DNA of 64,000 nt from Ascaris suum (lineage: Eukaryota; Nematoda; Chromadorea; Rhabditida; Ascarididae): contig CM024170.1 in the NCBI GenBank assembly GCA_013433145.1, positions 8,443,366-8,507,365 of the forward strand, read 5' to 3'. This document shows positions 36,124-49,171 of this stretch, piece by piece; the stretch's first letter is position 1, and the number at the start of each line of letters is the position of its first letter. Below the pieces are notes generated by a model that was not told where the DNA came from, made no database searches, and was given only the letters and a program-made list of their open reading frames with translations. A program made the translations under genes and the position numbers.

Positions 36124-37780
36124 TATTAAACTCATACATATTATCCATATGATGCACCATCGCATGACTCCTACATTTATCAACAAACATCAACTGAGCA
36201 GTTTGCAAACTGAGTCAAATGCTTCAAGCGCTTTACAAACATTGATGAGAAGCAAAATGTATGGGCAAAATTTTATTGTTTATATAGCCAGCATACTCAA
36301 ACGAACAAACTTCTAAAGCCAACGAAAGCGAGGCTTCACATTCGCGCTCAATGAGGTGAGATGCTCGTTAAATATTTACAAATTTCTTTTCTGGGCTGGC
36401 TTCATCGTAAGCATTCTAGATGAGCGACTGAACGACTTCTAAGTGGGAGCAATCGCAGTGCAATAGGAAACGAAAGAAATAAGCTAATGTTGAATAAAGA
36501 ATCCTGAATACAGCAGAAAATCACTCTATAAAAGAGAAGAAAGGTTTCAACAAAACCATGAAATTGCTTCTGCTATTATAGATCCATGATTTACGATAGA
36601 CTATTGTTTTCTGAGAATACTTGAAATCCAGATGCCTGAAATTTGGTCGGAATTATTTCATCGAAGTTGGATTAGGAAGTTACGGTGAATCTTTTGAAAA
36701 AAAAATGAAAAGGTGAAAGAATATCGAGATCAATATTTTAAGTACGAATATCTTTTTTGTCGGAAATTGCATAGAAATACATAAAATTTAATACGGTTCT
36801 TTTAAAGGTAAGATTACTTGGAGTCTCATGACCGGAAATCATTTTACATTCCAATAACATTTCTAAGTTTTTCAGTATGATCTCCATGGGCGAACAACTA
36901 AGAAACTCACATCAACAATGTGCATATGTCACTTTTCACGAATAGAAAAACATAGGAAAGTAAAGTGTGGATTTACAGAATTATATATGTGCTAAATGTT
37001 TGTTTTTTAAAACGTTTATAATTTAATAATCGCTACTGACCCATTATTTTTGGCACATTTTATTTGAAAACAGTTTGAAAAGGATCGGAGGATGAGAAAG
37101 ATATTCGTTTCAAATGAAATAATATAAAGCGATTTAATATTGAAATATTAAGTAATTGGCATAAATAAGCCTGAAGTGTTAGCAGAATATGATACCACTT
37201 GAATTATGATAGATATTTTCGAAACAACACACTTGCAAAATGTTTTTGAACGTTAACTGCTTTTACGCCTTGCATATGTTGCACTATTTTTCTTAGGGTA
37301 CTCGATTTCCTTTGCAGTCTTAGCTATTGGCATCCATTAGAAAACAGTATTTGTCGCCATCACGACAACAGTTTCATGTTATCATTTTTTAAGAACAAAT
37401 ATACGAGAAATAATAAAATTAACAAAGATTTTTGAAGGTTTTCAACCATTATTTCAGTATTTCATAAGTGTGCACTATTTGAAGTTGAACAAACTATTCT
37501 CTACGCATATGAACTATACGAATGATGTTAACGAACGGTTAACCACATCCATAGAATACGTATAATGGTCTAATAGTAAAAAGTGCAATCTCAATAAAAG
37601 CTGCAATTATATAACTAAACATAACTAACCAGCAAATATGTCTGTTTATTAAATGCTACTCATATAAATAAGCATTAAATGAGCACCTGCTCTATGATTG
37701 ATCGTACAAGCTCTCCGTCTGTCCTCACGAATAGCAAATGTGGGCAAAAAATAACAGTGAAATGGCTTGCGAAATGAATC
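36124..37780. other. gene-poor stretch
   Basis: About 1.65 kb of very AT-rich DNA with no frame over 60 codons on either strand and no visible repeat. It may be intergenic or a large intron. Confidence 0.55.
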
Positions 37781-38022
37781 CTATTCTACATCAGAGCATT
37801 TTTCCCCTTCCCCAACTTTTTCCTCTTGAGCACTACTGAAGACTACCTGCCGCATCATCAAAGGAGAACCGCTAATGCACAGGTTATAAAAAAGGCTAGC
37901 GCCTGTTTCATCCCAAAGCGTTTGGTTGGTAAGATATTTGGATGGATATTTGAACGCAATTCCATCTACTACAACCAATGACAGGCCGACCCTGTGGTGA
38001 TCCTTTTTCGAGACGGGAGGTC
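37781..38022 (-). CDS. last exon, unknown protein (candidate)
   Basis: Minus-strand block entered after ACCGATTTCAG in phase 1, 79 residues to TAG 37783-37781, with raised GC. It begins with a charged segment, then a beta-like stretch (RVGLSLVVVDGIAFKYPSKY) and an acidic C-terminus (EEKVGEGEKCSDVE). The LVVVDG...FKYP stretch is vaguely like the N-terminal strand of NPRL3/longin-type proteins, but this is only an impression. Upstream exons were not found. Confidence 0.4.
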
Positions 38023-39469
38023 CTGAAATCGGTCTGTCCTGAAATGATTACATTGAAGCTCAGGAGTGCGTTGGACGGTTCTCCGAGTGATTTTCGTGAA
38101 ACTCAGTACAACTTTCGATGTGGGGAACATCTCTCCTAGCTTTCTGAGGACTCCGAATTTCTAGGGACAAACACTGGTGTTGGCAGTGAGAAAGGCACAA
38201 CAACACACTGGTGTTTTTTCACATTAATTTGCCGCGTGTTTAGTGCTGGAGTAAACGACGACACAGCAAAGCGCGATCATTGCTATGTGATGGCGAATGA
38301 GCGGAAAACGACTTCTAACAGCTGAGAACGCAAGCATGGAAATCGAGAAGAGAGCGTAAATCGGATTGTGCGAAAGCAATTCGAATTTTCTTCGTCGCGA
38401 TTCCAAATTACACTTTCAAACGTATCAAATAGAAATGCTCAATAACCTTCAATAATGTCTTAAAGTTTTGATTCGAATGTACTTCTACGTCTCTTGTATT
38501 CTATCTCCAACGTAGTTTCCCCTTCTCTTTGCCGCCCAATTCGTCACATATCCACATACATTCCCTCACGATGAAAAAAGGTTTCCCCAGTTCTCGTAAT
38601 CCTTTGCAATTACTCTCGCGCTGGTTTTGTTTCCCTTATTTTGCACCGAACTCCACTTTTCTATACTGAGAGCTTTATGAAATCATTGGCCGCTTATTGA
38701 ACGTTTAGAGCCACGCGTTTGTGATCGTTTTCTCTCATTCGTACGTTTAATTAGGTTTAAGCCCACATACAGCACGGAAAATGCGTTTTTCCATATTTTT
38801 TTCCTTCCTCCTCTTTCCTTCCCCCAATATTTTAGTGCATACAATAACACTTAATACAAATGCGTTGATAAAAGATACACATGAATCCCCTTCCTAAAGC
38901 CGTTTTCGATAACACAGAAAAAAATATGGAGAATTAATTGAGAGAAGCAGTTTTAAAAAACGGAAAAAATGGCACCGTCCATATGTGAGGAACAAAAGAC
39001 CGCTACCTGTTGCAGTCACTCTGCATCAAGCTCTTCAAGAAAGGACCCATGTGGATTAAAATTTTCCCACGTCATGCTTCTGCCTTCTTCTCTGTCTAAT
39101 CGCTGCACTACGCAGTGGTGATGTTATTTCTTTAGTAGTTATTGATATTGCTCTTCTTTCCCTCATGATTTTTCGCGTAGGTATCTCTGGTGCCAGCTGT
39201 GCTTCCTAGAAGTCTCTTGTTAATTCCAGATGCGCTTTCTGCAGAAACACTAGTTGCAGATTTTTTTACGAGTCTTTAGTTAGAGCTCTATTTTCTATGG
39301 GATCTTAAGTTCCAGTTTCGTTTCATGGGGAATGTATTGCTCTACTTTCTTATGTCTCTATTACAGCCGACGCTTCTATGCTTATCTCCTCGAGATATTT
39401 TTATTTGTTAAGTGGCGCCCAGCATGGATGTACAATTTATAAAATTATTACAGCGTTTATCTAGGCCAT
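38023..39469. other. no firm gene
   Basis: A GC-richer part (38040-38400) includes a minus-strand frame, 38406-38224, with two hydrophobic segments but no start or splice support. A pyrimidine-rich strand runs from about 38500 to 38830. Confidence 0.35.
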
Positions 39470-39718
39470 TCAAAGGCAATGAGCGTGAAGGAATGCCGAT
39501 TGAGGCACAGTTATAAAACGTTTACGCAAGCGGCAAAGAATTGCCTTAAATTTGTTGACTTCCTGACGAGGTGAAGTGGTGAACAGCGCAAATAAGCGAT
39601 TGCGTGTGCGATCTGCGCCAACCTCTAACGCCTTTTCTTGCAAACACTGCTTGCTAAAAGCACCCCCAGGCACAAAAACATCCGGTCCATACGAACGCTT
39701 ATGCATTCTTAATTCCAT
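39470..39718 (-). CDS. 82-residue basic protein (candidate)
   Basis: ATG at 39718, stop TGA at 39472-39470, single exon, GC about 46% in AT-rich surroundings. The product is basic with the segment YGPDVFVPGGAFSKQCLQ and Arg/Lys-rich stretches. No signal peptide, no membrane helix, no family recognised. Length and composition suit a small intracellular protein or the first exon of a longer one. Confidence 0.4.
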   Translation of the reverse strand: MELRMHKRSYGPDVFVPGGAFSKQCLQEKALEVGADRTRNRLFALFTTSPRQEVNKFKAILCRLRKRFITVPQSAFLHAHCL

Positions 39719-40115
39719 GCTGTGATCGGCATGTGCACAATCTATTTATCAAGATTTAGAAATGATGGAAATTATCGACTTGTAAACTCACATTGGGTTT
39801 ATTGAAGCGCAAGAATTGCACTAAGCACATTTGGAAATAGTTTTGAGTAGAGACTCTTTTAAAACAACTGTCTACCTGCAATGATTTCTGATCTGGTAAC
39901 GTCGACTATTTCTGAAGGAAGGTATGCAAAATCCGCCACCAATATGCAACTTCATATTCTACTATCTATGAAAAATTGCACAGAGAGAATTCTTGAATCA
40001 TATGTACTGATTGAAGAGTTCCATTATGAGTAAAGCGAGATCATCTTGAAAATGAGGCTTTCCTAAATCGTAAAGAGGTACTTATCACTGGCCACCATTT
40101 TATCCATATACAGGT

Positions 40116-40580
40116 TTAAGAAGACACCGACACATAATTCGGGTTAAGAACTGATTCTCCCCGTTGATCACTGCGTCGACCTTTACGCACGAGGTCAACG
40201 CTCTTGTTGGAATCATTGTGGATTTGAAAATTGATCATAAAACGCGTGAAATAAGTTGCTTGCTCTGAGCGCCTATTTGTTTCCGATAAATCGGCATTCA
40301 TGAAATAAAAAGCATCAACAAAACGCATGAAGATAGAGGAAGATTTCACTCGTCTTCTTTATTTTCCTTTTAAAAACGAATAATTCTCAGCTTTCTCCAT
40401 ATATAAGGAATGATTTCTTGCTATTAGATTATTGGTGCAGTCTGTAGCATAAATCGAAAGAAAACGTAAGTTTGTGCTTTTTGTAGTATGATTACAATTG
40501 GAACTTAAAAATTTGCATTGGTAGTAGAGAAAGAGAGGGAAAACGTGGTGGCGGGGGTAGAGGAAAATATCTTTTTGCAA
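40116..40580 (-). other. two adjoining coding-like minus-strand blocks
   Basis: Block 40580-40359 can be entered after ATTTTTAAG and is open to TAA. Block 40349-40116 is open from 40349, with an ATG at about 40328, and ends at TAA. They are in different frames and no donor joins them. They may be exons of one gene or chance. Confidence 0.25.
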
Positions 40581-41416
40581 ATGATACTCTTGCTTCTCCG
40601 ATCAGCTAGTCCTTGCAAGTAGTTATACTTAAACCGCTGCTAAATTCAGACTAAACGTTGACACGAAGTGAGGAAAGGCTTTCTGCCGCACTTCAATGAC
40701 TACGTGACAATTACTAGCAGCTAAAACAAGGAAGGCTTTAAGTGCATTCAATTATAAAACAAATGCAATCTACACGATAAATTCCACTGTTCACTATTGC
40801 CTCTCTATGTACGTACGTCTGGAAGCCCACTTATATGTCTCTTAACGTAGCGTTCAAAAGCGCAAATTGCTCCTAAGTGCCGTGAAATGCCACTTTGCAC
40901 ATTTGATGACATTTCATTTACACGTCGCACACTTAATCGCTTACTTAGTAAACAAAACTGCATTCTTGAGTGAGACGATTACTGAGCGGTTGTTTACCTA
41001 TAGGTTTTTTTCGACATAATATCAGTAGTTGTTAATAAAGTGCAAGAGCTGTACGATACGAACTCTCCTCGCCGTCGACATCACTATTTAGAGCTATTAA
41101 AGAAATGTTCTCGTTAAGGCATCCATCCCTTGTCGAATCAATCACTCGTTGGAATCTTCTGCAAAAGTTTCGGTCATAAAATTTTCATACTGCACTGTTT
41201 GCGGCATGCAACTCGACCGACTCAATGTGCAAATTCTGCACAGTTTTTAGATTGCATAGTCACTCTAGAAGTCGGTAAGTGAACTTGAAAGTTATAGAAT
41301 AAACCACCATTTATGATTCATAGGCGCCATGTTTCAAAAATTTTCACATCTGCCAACTTTCGATGGTTTTCGAGTTGAAACTAACTTCTGCACAGACAGA
41401 CATCAAAGCAACACAC
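40581..41416. other. no gene seen
   Basis: AT-rich spacer upstream of the plus-strand signal-peptide frame at 41417. No open frame over 60 codons other than the 5' extension of that frame. Confidence 0.5.
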
Positions 41417-42939
41417 ATGCACGTAATTATGAAGCATTACTTAATAACTGTGCTTTGCTACCTTTACTTCCTTGGCTTAGCTAATCAAAATAAACACATT
41501 GCTAGGCTACTGCAATTCGTGGAGTGTCCAAACACAAGTACGATATCACCAAACGATTATGCTAGTTTGCACATTGAAATTTATAACGGCGCTCAAAAAA
41601 GACAGGTAGCAGTCTAAGAATCCGAGAGCACCCAAGTGCTCCATTTCATCTGCTTTCTGGAAGAGCATCCATTCAGTGGGAAATACATAATGTATTGTTG
41701 AAATTTTTTATGCATTCCAGTTTGATGTCTGCAATGTGCATAATTAGTCATTAAGTAACTAGATTGCTTATTAGGGTGTTCTGTGAAAAAGGGCACACAC
41801 ATTTCTCAGCGTGGAACATTCTGATAGTCAATTGAGTAATGCGCTTTTTCCTCAGTAATTTCTACGCATTTAATGAGTGCCTTGCCCTTTGATTAAATGA
41901 CATTAGCCGGAGGCTTTGTGTGCTGCTTGCATATTTAACGAATGGCATTAATTTGGCAACTTCACCAGTGATTTACTCTGTCACTTGGTGTACTTCAAAT
42001 CGGCCAAAATTTGTAATGACGTGAAATCCTGTACGTTGCATGCTCAAAATGGAAAGTTTATTGCTCACCTTTTACTTTAGAAAATATGTCGCTAACACCT
42101 AATCTAGAACAGCAGCGACGGAAACGGTGGATGTGAAACGAGTCATAGAAAATGCTGTGACGATCAAAGAAGCAGCCAAAATGTGCAATTCTCTGCATTT
42201 TTGAGAACTTCAAAACCAATAGATCGGTCTTAAATTGCTACGATTGATCGTTTACTAGACGACTCTTAATATACAGAAATTGCTTGTGGAGCATTCAAAA
42301 AAACTGAATTATATCTGAGGAGAGTTTTGGCTTCCAGTCATTTTTGCAAGTTTTTTTTTGAAATAACCTACCTCCGGGATATTCTTTCGATTTATCACTC
42401 CCAAAGATAGTCAGCAAAACTGTCGATTTGCGATTATAAGCAAATGATGGCGGCAATGGGAGCTGCCAGTTATGAGCTTTATCAAGGGCCCACAATGGTA
42501 ACACTGTAATGAGCTGATAAAGCGAGCCAAAAGAGTCGGATATAAGCACCCGAATGTTTATTCAGATTTGTTCAGAAATTCTTTATTCAGCTATCAAAAT
42601 GATGCAGACGTTAAGACGACAAAATTTTCCTGCTCCTTTTCCTTCTTAGGAACTAATGTTCTTTGAGAATTTCAATATGAGTGGATGTGCGAACTGCCTC
42701 AGAGAGATATACCATGATGAGAGGTGATAGTGCCAGCGCGACAGCTGGCAGAATGTGTTTTTGCATTCCATTATTGTAATGAGCCCATTTCACAACGAAC
42801 TAATAACAAAAGAAATATGCGGGACCGTCATGTTTTAAATGATTTTCAATGCTTTTGGCGTAATTTTGCCTGCAGAAATTTTCAAAGGAATCGTTGTTCT
42901 CATTTATGTTGGCGTAAAGTGAATTTTCGATTGGTGTAA
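41417..42939 (+). CDS. secreted cysteine-rich protein, two exons (candidate)
   Basis: Exon 1 (41417-41605) has ATGs at 41417 and 41429. The second gives a good signal peptide (MKHYLITVLCYLYFLGLANQ). It ends AGACAG|GTAGCA in phase 0. A possible exon 2 (42724-42939) starts after ATGATGAGAG in phase 0 and is open for 71 codons to TAA. It carries seven cysteines, several in a CFWRNFAC...RCSHLC cluster. The product would be about 130 residues, secreted and basic, with at least eight cysteines in the mature part. The acceptor is poor. If exon 1 reads through instead, it stops three codons later and encodes a 62-residue secreted peptide. Confidence 0.36.
41614..42513 (-). CDS. two-exon unknown protein, nested antisense (candidate)
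   Basis: Exon A (42513-42372) is entered after a pyrimidine-rich acceptor (CTCGCTTTATCAG) and ends CGGAG|GTAGGT in phase 1. It encodes LPLWALDKAHNWQLPLPPSF and a beta-like stretch. Exon B (41780-41614) follows TGCCCTTTTTCACAG in matching phase and ends at TAG after 54 codons. Both splice sites are good. The start lies in an exon not found. Both exons would sit inside the intron of the plus-strand gene 41417-42939, so at least one of the two models may be wrong. Confidence 0.4.
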
Positions 42940-45172
42940 AATGCATGCAAATTTATTCACAAACTCAGTGTGCATTCGTTCTTCTCAAACTTGACGGACC
43001 AATAAATGAGCACACTACAGCTCCACGAAATTTAACAACTCTCTCTATATTAGTTTGTTGAGCCGAAACAAGACGCTTGGAAGCAAGCACGATGTTGCTG
43101 AAACAAATTTTTGTATGGCAAATATGCAAACGCGCGTGAACATGCGCTTAACGTCAAAAGATAATGTCGGAGCGTGCACCAGTTTTAGATACTAATTCAA
43201 CAATTTCAACTTTTAAACGTTAAATGGCCATCCTCTCCGCCCGATACCCTTTCCCTGTGCACACAAACAGTTCGCTTTATTCAGAGCTGTATCTGCATAC
43301 ACTACCATATTAATCGTCTTGAATGAGCTCTATAAAGTTCATTTCATAAAATGCAGAAAGAATGATAAAAATACCAATATTTAAACAACACTTTTCCATT
43401 TATGTAACAAAAAATGCTACAAATATCTGGCATTGATGTCTAGCAACGGACAAATATTACGCATCGGAACACTGCGCACATAAACACATAAGTGAGAAAA
43501 TGGATGGCTATTTAAGCACATGCGCTCTGAAAGATTCCAAGTTTTTGACAGCTGCTCTAGTGTTATGTATATGTTTTCATGCATCAGTCGACTCAGGGGT
43601 TAAAACAACGACAACGCCTCTATTCTACACTCACTTGAAAAATCTCCAGATTTTCTGCTTTGTTCTACGAAAAGACGACTGTTTGTGTTTATATCTCTAT
43701 TACATCCAGTGAAGTAGAATAAAACAAAAACATCCCACCTCATCCGGTGTTGTGTTTCGAGGGAAATGCAACATAGAATATAACGAAAGCCGAGAAAAAG
43801 AGGGCATAAAAAACCAAATGAGAAGCGAGACGATCGAAAATAGCTTCAAATAGCTGCCAAATATGATGTAAATACCCGAAGGCATGTCGATCTCGCTAAC
43901 CTTTTATTCATTAATGCAACATTTGACATGGCTATCAGAGAAAAACAACGGCGATATTGTAATCATATTTCAGTATTCTCCACTGCGCACTAGAAAGAAA
44001 ACGGTCGTGGAATTTTGTGAAAGACAAGTGCATAAACTGGTACCTCGATGGGGGGAGGAGGGAGAAGAGAACGAGGGAGAAGGCGTGCGCATGGCTTCTC
44101 AACAATAAAATTTAGCAATAATAGCATTAAATACAATTAACTTTCTACACCATCGCACATAAATGCTGTGTGAACAGAACCAAAGTAAAATGGACGGAAG
44201 AAGAAATTAATTCATGAAAAACGCAAGTGCAAAAATCAATTAATTGCAAAGTTTTCAGTGGGAAAGCTTTCTATTGCGTAGGAAAAAATGCGAATAGATA
44301 TTGCTGAGTGAAAAGCCTCATCGGAGTGTTTTTTATGTGAAGAGTTGTTGTTTTGATACAAGCAATATAAAGGACTGTCGCTGCAAAATTGAGGCACAAG
44401 TTGAGACGAAAGAGGGCATGAGCGGAATAAAATGAACACTAGCATACTGCTGAAATGTGCTCATTGCAAAATGAGCATTGCTTTATTACCGTTCCTCTTC
44501 AACCATTTTAATCGATGTTCTTCCAACACACTTTTTTATTCATTAAAAAGAATAATTTTGAATCATATATTGTTACCACGTAATAGAAACAGAACAATTA
44601 AATGTCCTCAAATCAAATCACAAACTCTCCATAATGCAAATCCGTTTTTTTGATGCTGTTGGCGACGATGAAACTTTTTTCAGCGCCCATAAGAAATTGT
44701 TTGAATATCTAGAAGAAATATGAGCGACAAACAAGTCGCATTAGTTAGCATCGAAATCACATGGAGCTCGATGAAGTGTGTTAAACGTTAGAGGTAAACT
44801 GCAGCTCTAGTTGATAAAGCTCTCGCAAAACAACGACAGTTAAAACAAACGGCTACGGTCATGAACACCACGCATCTCCTTTTCACTGCCCTCTATAGTC
44901 GAGCATTTTATGCAAGTACATTCCAGGTCGAGAAGAAAAAGTTGCTATGGTAAGGAAATAGGTCTAAATAAATTTCCAAAGAAGAACGCAAGCGAGGGAC
45001 AGAGGGGAGGAAGGGAAAAGAGGGAGACAAGGAGAGAGGCGTGAAAAACACTCGTAACAATATATCGCATGTGAAAACAATGTCCCTTAAGGGGAACTTG
45101 TCAAAATGAATAGTGGACACTCGCTGAAATGCGTTTTGTCGATATGCGTAAGACGATAGCTGCCACATTTCT
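42940..45172. other. gene-poor stretch
   Basis: AT-rich. A plus-strand frame at 43500-43712 starts with ATG and includes a hydrophobic segment (FLTAALVLCICFHASVDS) that could be a signal anchor. Frames at 43700-43885, 44236-44445 and 44908-45168 (minus) and 43884-44108 and 44432-44653 (plus) are unsupported. Confidence 0.35.
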
Positions 45173-46391
45173 ATGGCACATGTCAGATGGTTACAAATTC
45201 ATTGCATCACGAATTTCACGAATGTTGCACTTATATTACTCTTTTCTAGAGTGCAGTGGATACTTTGCAATAGAGTGAGACGTCTCATACCACAAATAAA
45301 TATCTCAATTAGAGAGCCTCTTTTTTGCGGTAAGATTGCCAACTGCAGCATAAACCCATCTAAACAAGACGTTTTCATACAGCTGCATTAATTCTTATGA
45401 GACAGCATTATGGCGATGTCAAACTTTGTGAAGAATGTCTATCTGTTTGCTTAGTGTTTTACTCAGAAAGAAAATTTGTAGTAGTGAACTTTGTGGATAT
45501 TATATTAACTAAAAGATATACCAAAGAATGACTTCATGAAGCCAATTTCCTTCCAGATTGACGAGATATTGGACACAGAAATTTGGTAAGTAATTTGTGC
45601 ATACGAAGCGATAGCACTTACAATCGAGATTTCATATGTAACAGCATAAGTACTCGATGATTTGCCAACTTTTGAATGCCTGACCAGCCGTTGCACTATT
45701 GCGCTTGAATTCAAAAACGCCCATCATGCTAGCGAATTTCCATGACACACTTTTCCGTTCGTAATTCCTTTCAAAGAAGCCCTTTGCTAGCAAACAGATG
45801 CATTTTGAATCTTATTCGTTTGAGGAAAATGAAGTTGACCTAAAAAGTCCCAGGCAGCGATATTTAAAATCCAATAATGCAGCAAAACTCCACAATAGCA
45901 AGCCGAAAGCCTAAGCGCGTAAGCAGCTGCGTGAACACTTCACTTCGCTGCATTCAACCTCGTCACCAATAATATCTGCATGCATGCATGAAACATAAAC
46001 CGCATTAATTAAATTGCCGTTACATTATTTAGAAGGAATGACGACAACCACGGAAAAATTTCTGCGATTTAGCCCGAGGTTATCAATCTTCCAACCAGAG
46101 ACATGACAATTTCAGCCTCCCGTCCACTCCCTAGCACACTTCCATTTCAAAATGCTCATTAATACATCCTCTGCTGCGAATCTAGGGGAGCCAATTACCC
46201 GGATAACCGAGTTCAAAAATGAAAAAATAAAAGCACGAGTATTGATTGATTCGACGGATCTAAGGATGACGGCTGGAAGACTCAAAGTGAACAATTTCAG
46301 GGCTGTGCACAGGTTTAGACATTATGCTGCTCTACCCCCCGAAACCTCTAAAGATGAGGCTACAAGAAATACGCAAAATTTCTTTCATTGA
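45173..46391 (+). CDS. two-exon type II membrane protein (candidate)
   Basis: Exon 1 (45173-45329) starts at ATG and has one hydrophobic helix (NVALILLFSRVQWIL) after a 17-residue N-terminus. It ends TGCG|GTAAGA in phase 1. Exon 2 (46135-46391) follows a pyrimidine-rich acceptor (CCCGTCCACTCCCTAG) in matching phase and is open for 84 codons to TGA; it is basic and hydrophilic. The intron is about 800 bp. The next block, 46578-46755, ends AGAG|GTAATT and might continue the gene with another exon border. The same two-exon, one-helix layout is seen at 31078-31571. Confidence 0.33.
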
Positions 46392-47023
46392 CTCATCAAC
46401 TTTCTACATACGTTAAACGCATTTTGAGATGCCAGTTAAGGACAGCCTCTGACATTGGATTCTCTAGAAAATTTTTGCATCGCAAGCTCGAACCAATAGG
46501 TCGTATGCTCCCTATGAGGTAATGAAATTGGTAATACAGTAAGGTAATCAAGAACAACATCTGCAAAAACGAATTTAATGCGAAAGCTAACTCCATTGTC
46601 ACCCATCACTGGAGTCAAAAGAATTTCTAGTGGACAGTGGAAATATAGGTCGAGTCAAAAAATTTCCATATCACCCCTTATGTTTCATCACATACTGGTA
46701 ACTCTCGAATCTGGACGGTCAGATGAGCAGAACGCAAGAGGTAATTCGTTAGCCCTTCGGATAGGCGCTAGTTCTTGTTTTTCTTGTTGGATGAGAGACT
46801 AGAGACGAAAGTACGTTATACGGTTTTTATCAAGTCCGTGATAACGAAACTGGTAAGAACATATAAAACTTGGACATATTTTATCAAGTTGCAACATGAA
46901 AAATAATCGAATTTAAAAGCAAATTGTAACAGTTAATTTATGCCAATCGCTCTTAGACCAGTTTCAATGAACACTTAATGAACAGATTTCAACTTACGTA
47001 CTTTTCTTTATAGATATGTTCTT

Positions 47024-47184
47024 TTAGAACAGTTCAAGTAACGGTCCTGTAAAGAAATATGTCCCAGGATTAGGATCGAGCAACAGACAACTGACTCTAA
47101 AAGCAAAGCCAACGACTGCAAGAACACTGGGAGATTTGGCATGATATGCGCTTTCGTAAATGCGCTGATCAGAAACAGCTGGTG
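47024..47184 (-). CDS. last exon, unknown protein (candidate)
   Basis: Minus-strand block entered after a good acceptor (TTTTGTTGCGTTTTATAG) in phase 1, 52 residues to TAA, with raised GC. It contains SPSVLAVVGFAFRVSCLLLD, which may be a membrane segment or a buried beta stretch. A second AG (CTTTACAG) lies inside. Upstream exons not placed. Confidence 0.36.
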
Positions 47185-48634
47185 CTATAAAACGCAACAA
47201 AATTAAAATGCAGTAACGCACTTATACTTTCAATAGACTATCTGTTCGCACAAGTCTTTTGAGTGAACAAATTGGCTTTTCTCTAGATGCCGATACGTAT
47301 TTGATACTACTTAAAGCTACAAATGACATGCATTTCTGGGGCATATTTAGAAGCCTATAATCCTTGGAATGAGAAAAAACCAGAATTAATCAAATATTAT
47401 CAGGTGGTGCAACAAGTTTCATAACTTCACCTTCACCGTTTTCCAAAGTGAAACTGTCACACCGAAAGAGGCACACATAGAGGCACATGTACCTGGGCAC
47501 ATAAACGACCTCGTGATAATATTGTTTGCATGGGAAACTTAAAAAATAACATAAAAATCAAAACTGTCCGATGAATTTTTATGATTCGTTAATGAGAACT
47601 GAAGCGGTTTTCTTTTGGGCTTATGAAGGATGACATATGAAGACGATTCATAAATGCGGAATATTTTTCAACGAATTTAGTTCGACAAGCGAAATGCCTC
47701 TGGCCAATTTGCGACGGAATTTACCTCGTTGTCATGAAGGTAGCAGCTGCACTGCCAAAGAGTGCGAGTAAATGAAGTAAATGTTGGCTACCGCATCGAT
47801 TTTAGTAGACATTTGACGTCAACGTTAGCTATTGACGCTCTCAACACATTCACGATAGTGGCACAGTCGTCAAACATCTCTTTGCATCGAAAGCGAAGAG
47901 GTTCAAAGTAAGGCATGATAATGCATGGTGTCTTATCCTTCCATCTAGCAAGGGAGAAGGGGGAGCTTGCTCCTTTTTAATGAACTAATCCCTCTCAAGT
48001 TTAGAACAACTCCCGTCTTCAGTGTTCTTTCATTCTTTATCGCAATAATCGAAACATTTGATCATCTCATGGCTTCTCATATTCGGTAACAGTACATGCA
48101 AAATTCGCTATTCAAAACGCGCATATGCAAGTTCGTCTCTAAGCGGAACAATTTCATCTCAACGTTCATTTAAACACCAAGATGGCTTGCTCGGAATAAA
48201 AATCTAAGCGAGCACTACCGAAAGCTTTGCAACTCACTTCAAATACTCTCAAAATTTATCGCGAAACTGAAGAGGCGACTTTCGTCACCAGAAAAACGTT
48301 GGAAAAATGGCCACTGGGAAGTACGCTTCGATGTGCACACGTAATATCTCAGTAAAACGTCGGTGTAAGCATTTCTAACTTTCCGCAAGTTTTCAACTTT
48401 TCAAGTTTGCTGGGAACATCCGACTCCCTGTTCAACGTAAGAAGACCATGTCATCCCCCCCCCCCCTTCAAAAAAAAGGGTTGGCGCTTTTGTCGCTCGG
48501 CGTTTGTGTTAGAGGTTAGAGCCTAATCAGGTAAAATTCAGTTGAAATTTCGATGTCCAGCCAGCTAGCTTATTGTAGAAATCTGGTTGCGCATATTGCA
48601 GTCAGAGCGCCAAATAAACGAGTATTACCGCTAG
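47185..48634. other. no gene seen
   Basis: AT-rich until about 48450, where a 12-C run (48455-48466) followed by an A-run marks the left edge of a GC-richer block reaching to about 49650. Confidence 0.5.
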
Positions 48635-49092
48635 CTGCACCCACATCTTGAGTCATTGCCCAGTTTGCTAAGAAAGCTGGAAAACCCACAGGGCAGTTGT
48701 GGCATTCGGCCCGATTTCCATGAGCCCAGTCGAGCTCACCTCTTCGTCAGCAGCGTGCTAGTTGAGCTGCTCAGCAATTGCAGCCTGCATTTAGCTGCCA
48801 AGAAATTCACACAAGCGCTATTTAAACGGTGATGAACAACTGCAGTGAGTTGCCGATTGGAATGACAACCGAAGGGAAAACTCACATGGTGCGCCGATGT
48901 GCAATAATCTACTTTAACTGAGCTTGATTGTCTTTTCTTACTAAGTGAATGAAAGAATGACGTCATAAGACAAACAACAGACAGCCAGACACTCACAGAA
49001 CAAACTGCAGTGATGAACTGGTGGGCGCGCAATACGTTTATACATTTCGACGAGCCAAAGAAGTGTTTGTGCATAGAGCGCGCAACGTGTAA
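48635..49092 (+). CDS. two exons of an unknown protein (candidate)
   Basis: Block 48635-48828 follows TATTACCGCTAG, is open for 64 codons and reads SLPSLLRKLENPQGSCG and then an amphipathic helix (FVSSVLVELLSNCSLHLAAK). It ends AAACG|GTGATG in phase 2. Block 48999-49092 follows CACTCACAG in matching phase and encodes 30 residues (QYVYTFRRAKEVFVHRARN) to TAA. The intron is 170 bp. GC is about 48%. No ATG lies in the first block, so an upstream exon is missing. A 161-codon minus-strand frame overlaps (48736-49221), but its composition is less protein-like. Confidence 0.4.
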
Positions 49093-49171
49093 CGCTTGAA
49101 AGTGGCAACGAACGCGTTTTTTTTTTCGTTGAACGCAATCAATTGTTGCAAACGTGTCGTCCTTATCGTGA

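Noticed and set aside
37981..38030. reverse-transcriptase-like GSPQG motif on the minus strand
   Set aside because: A single five-residue resemblance in an alternative frame with no other RT motifs nearby. The neighbouring frame is open for about 80 codons and has a good acceptor.
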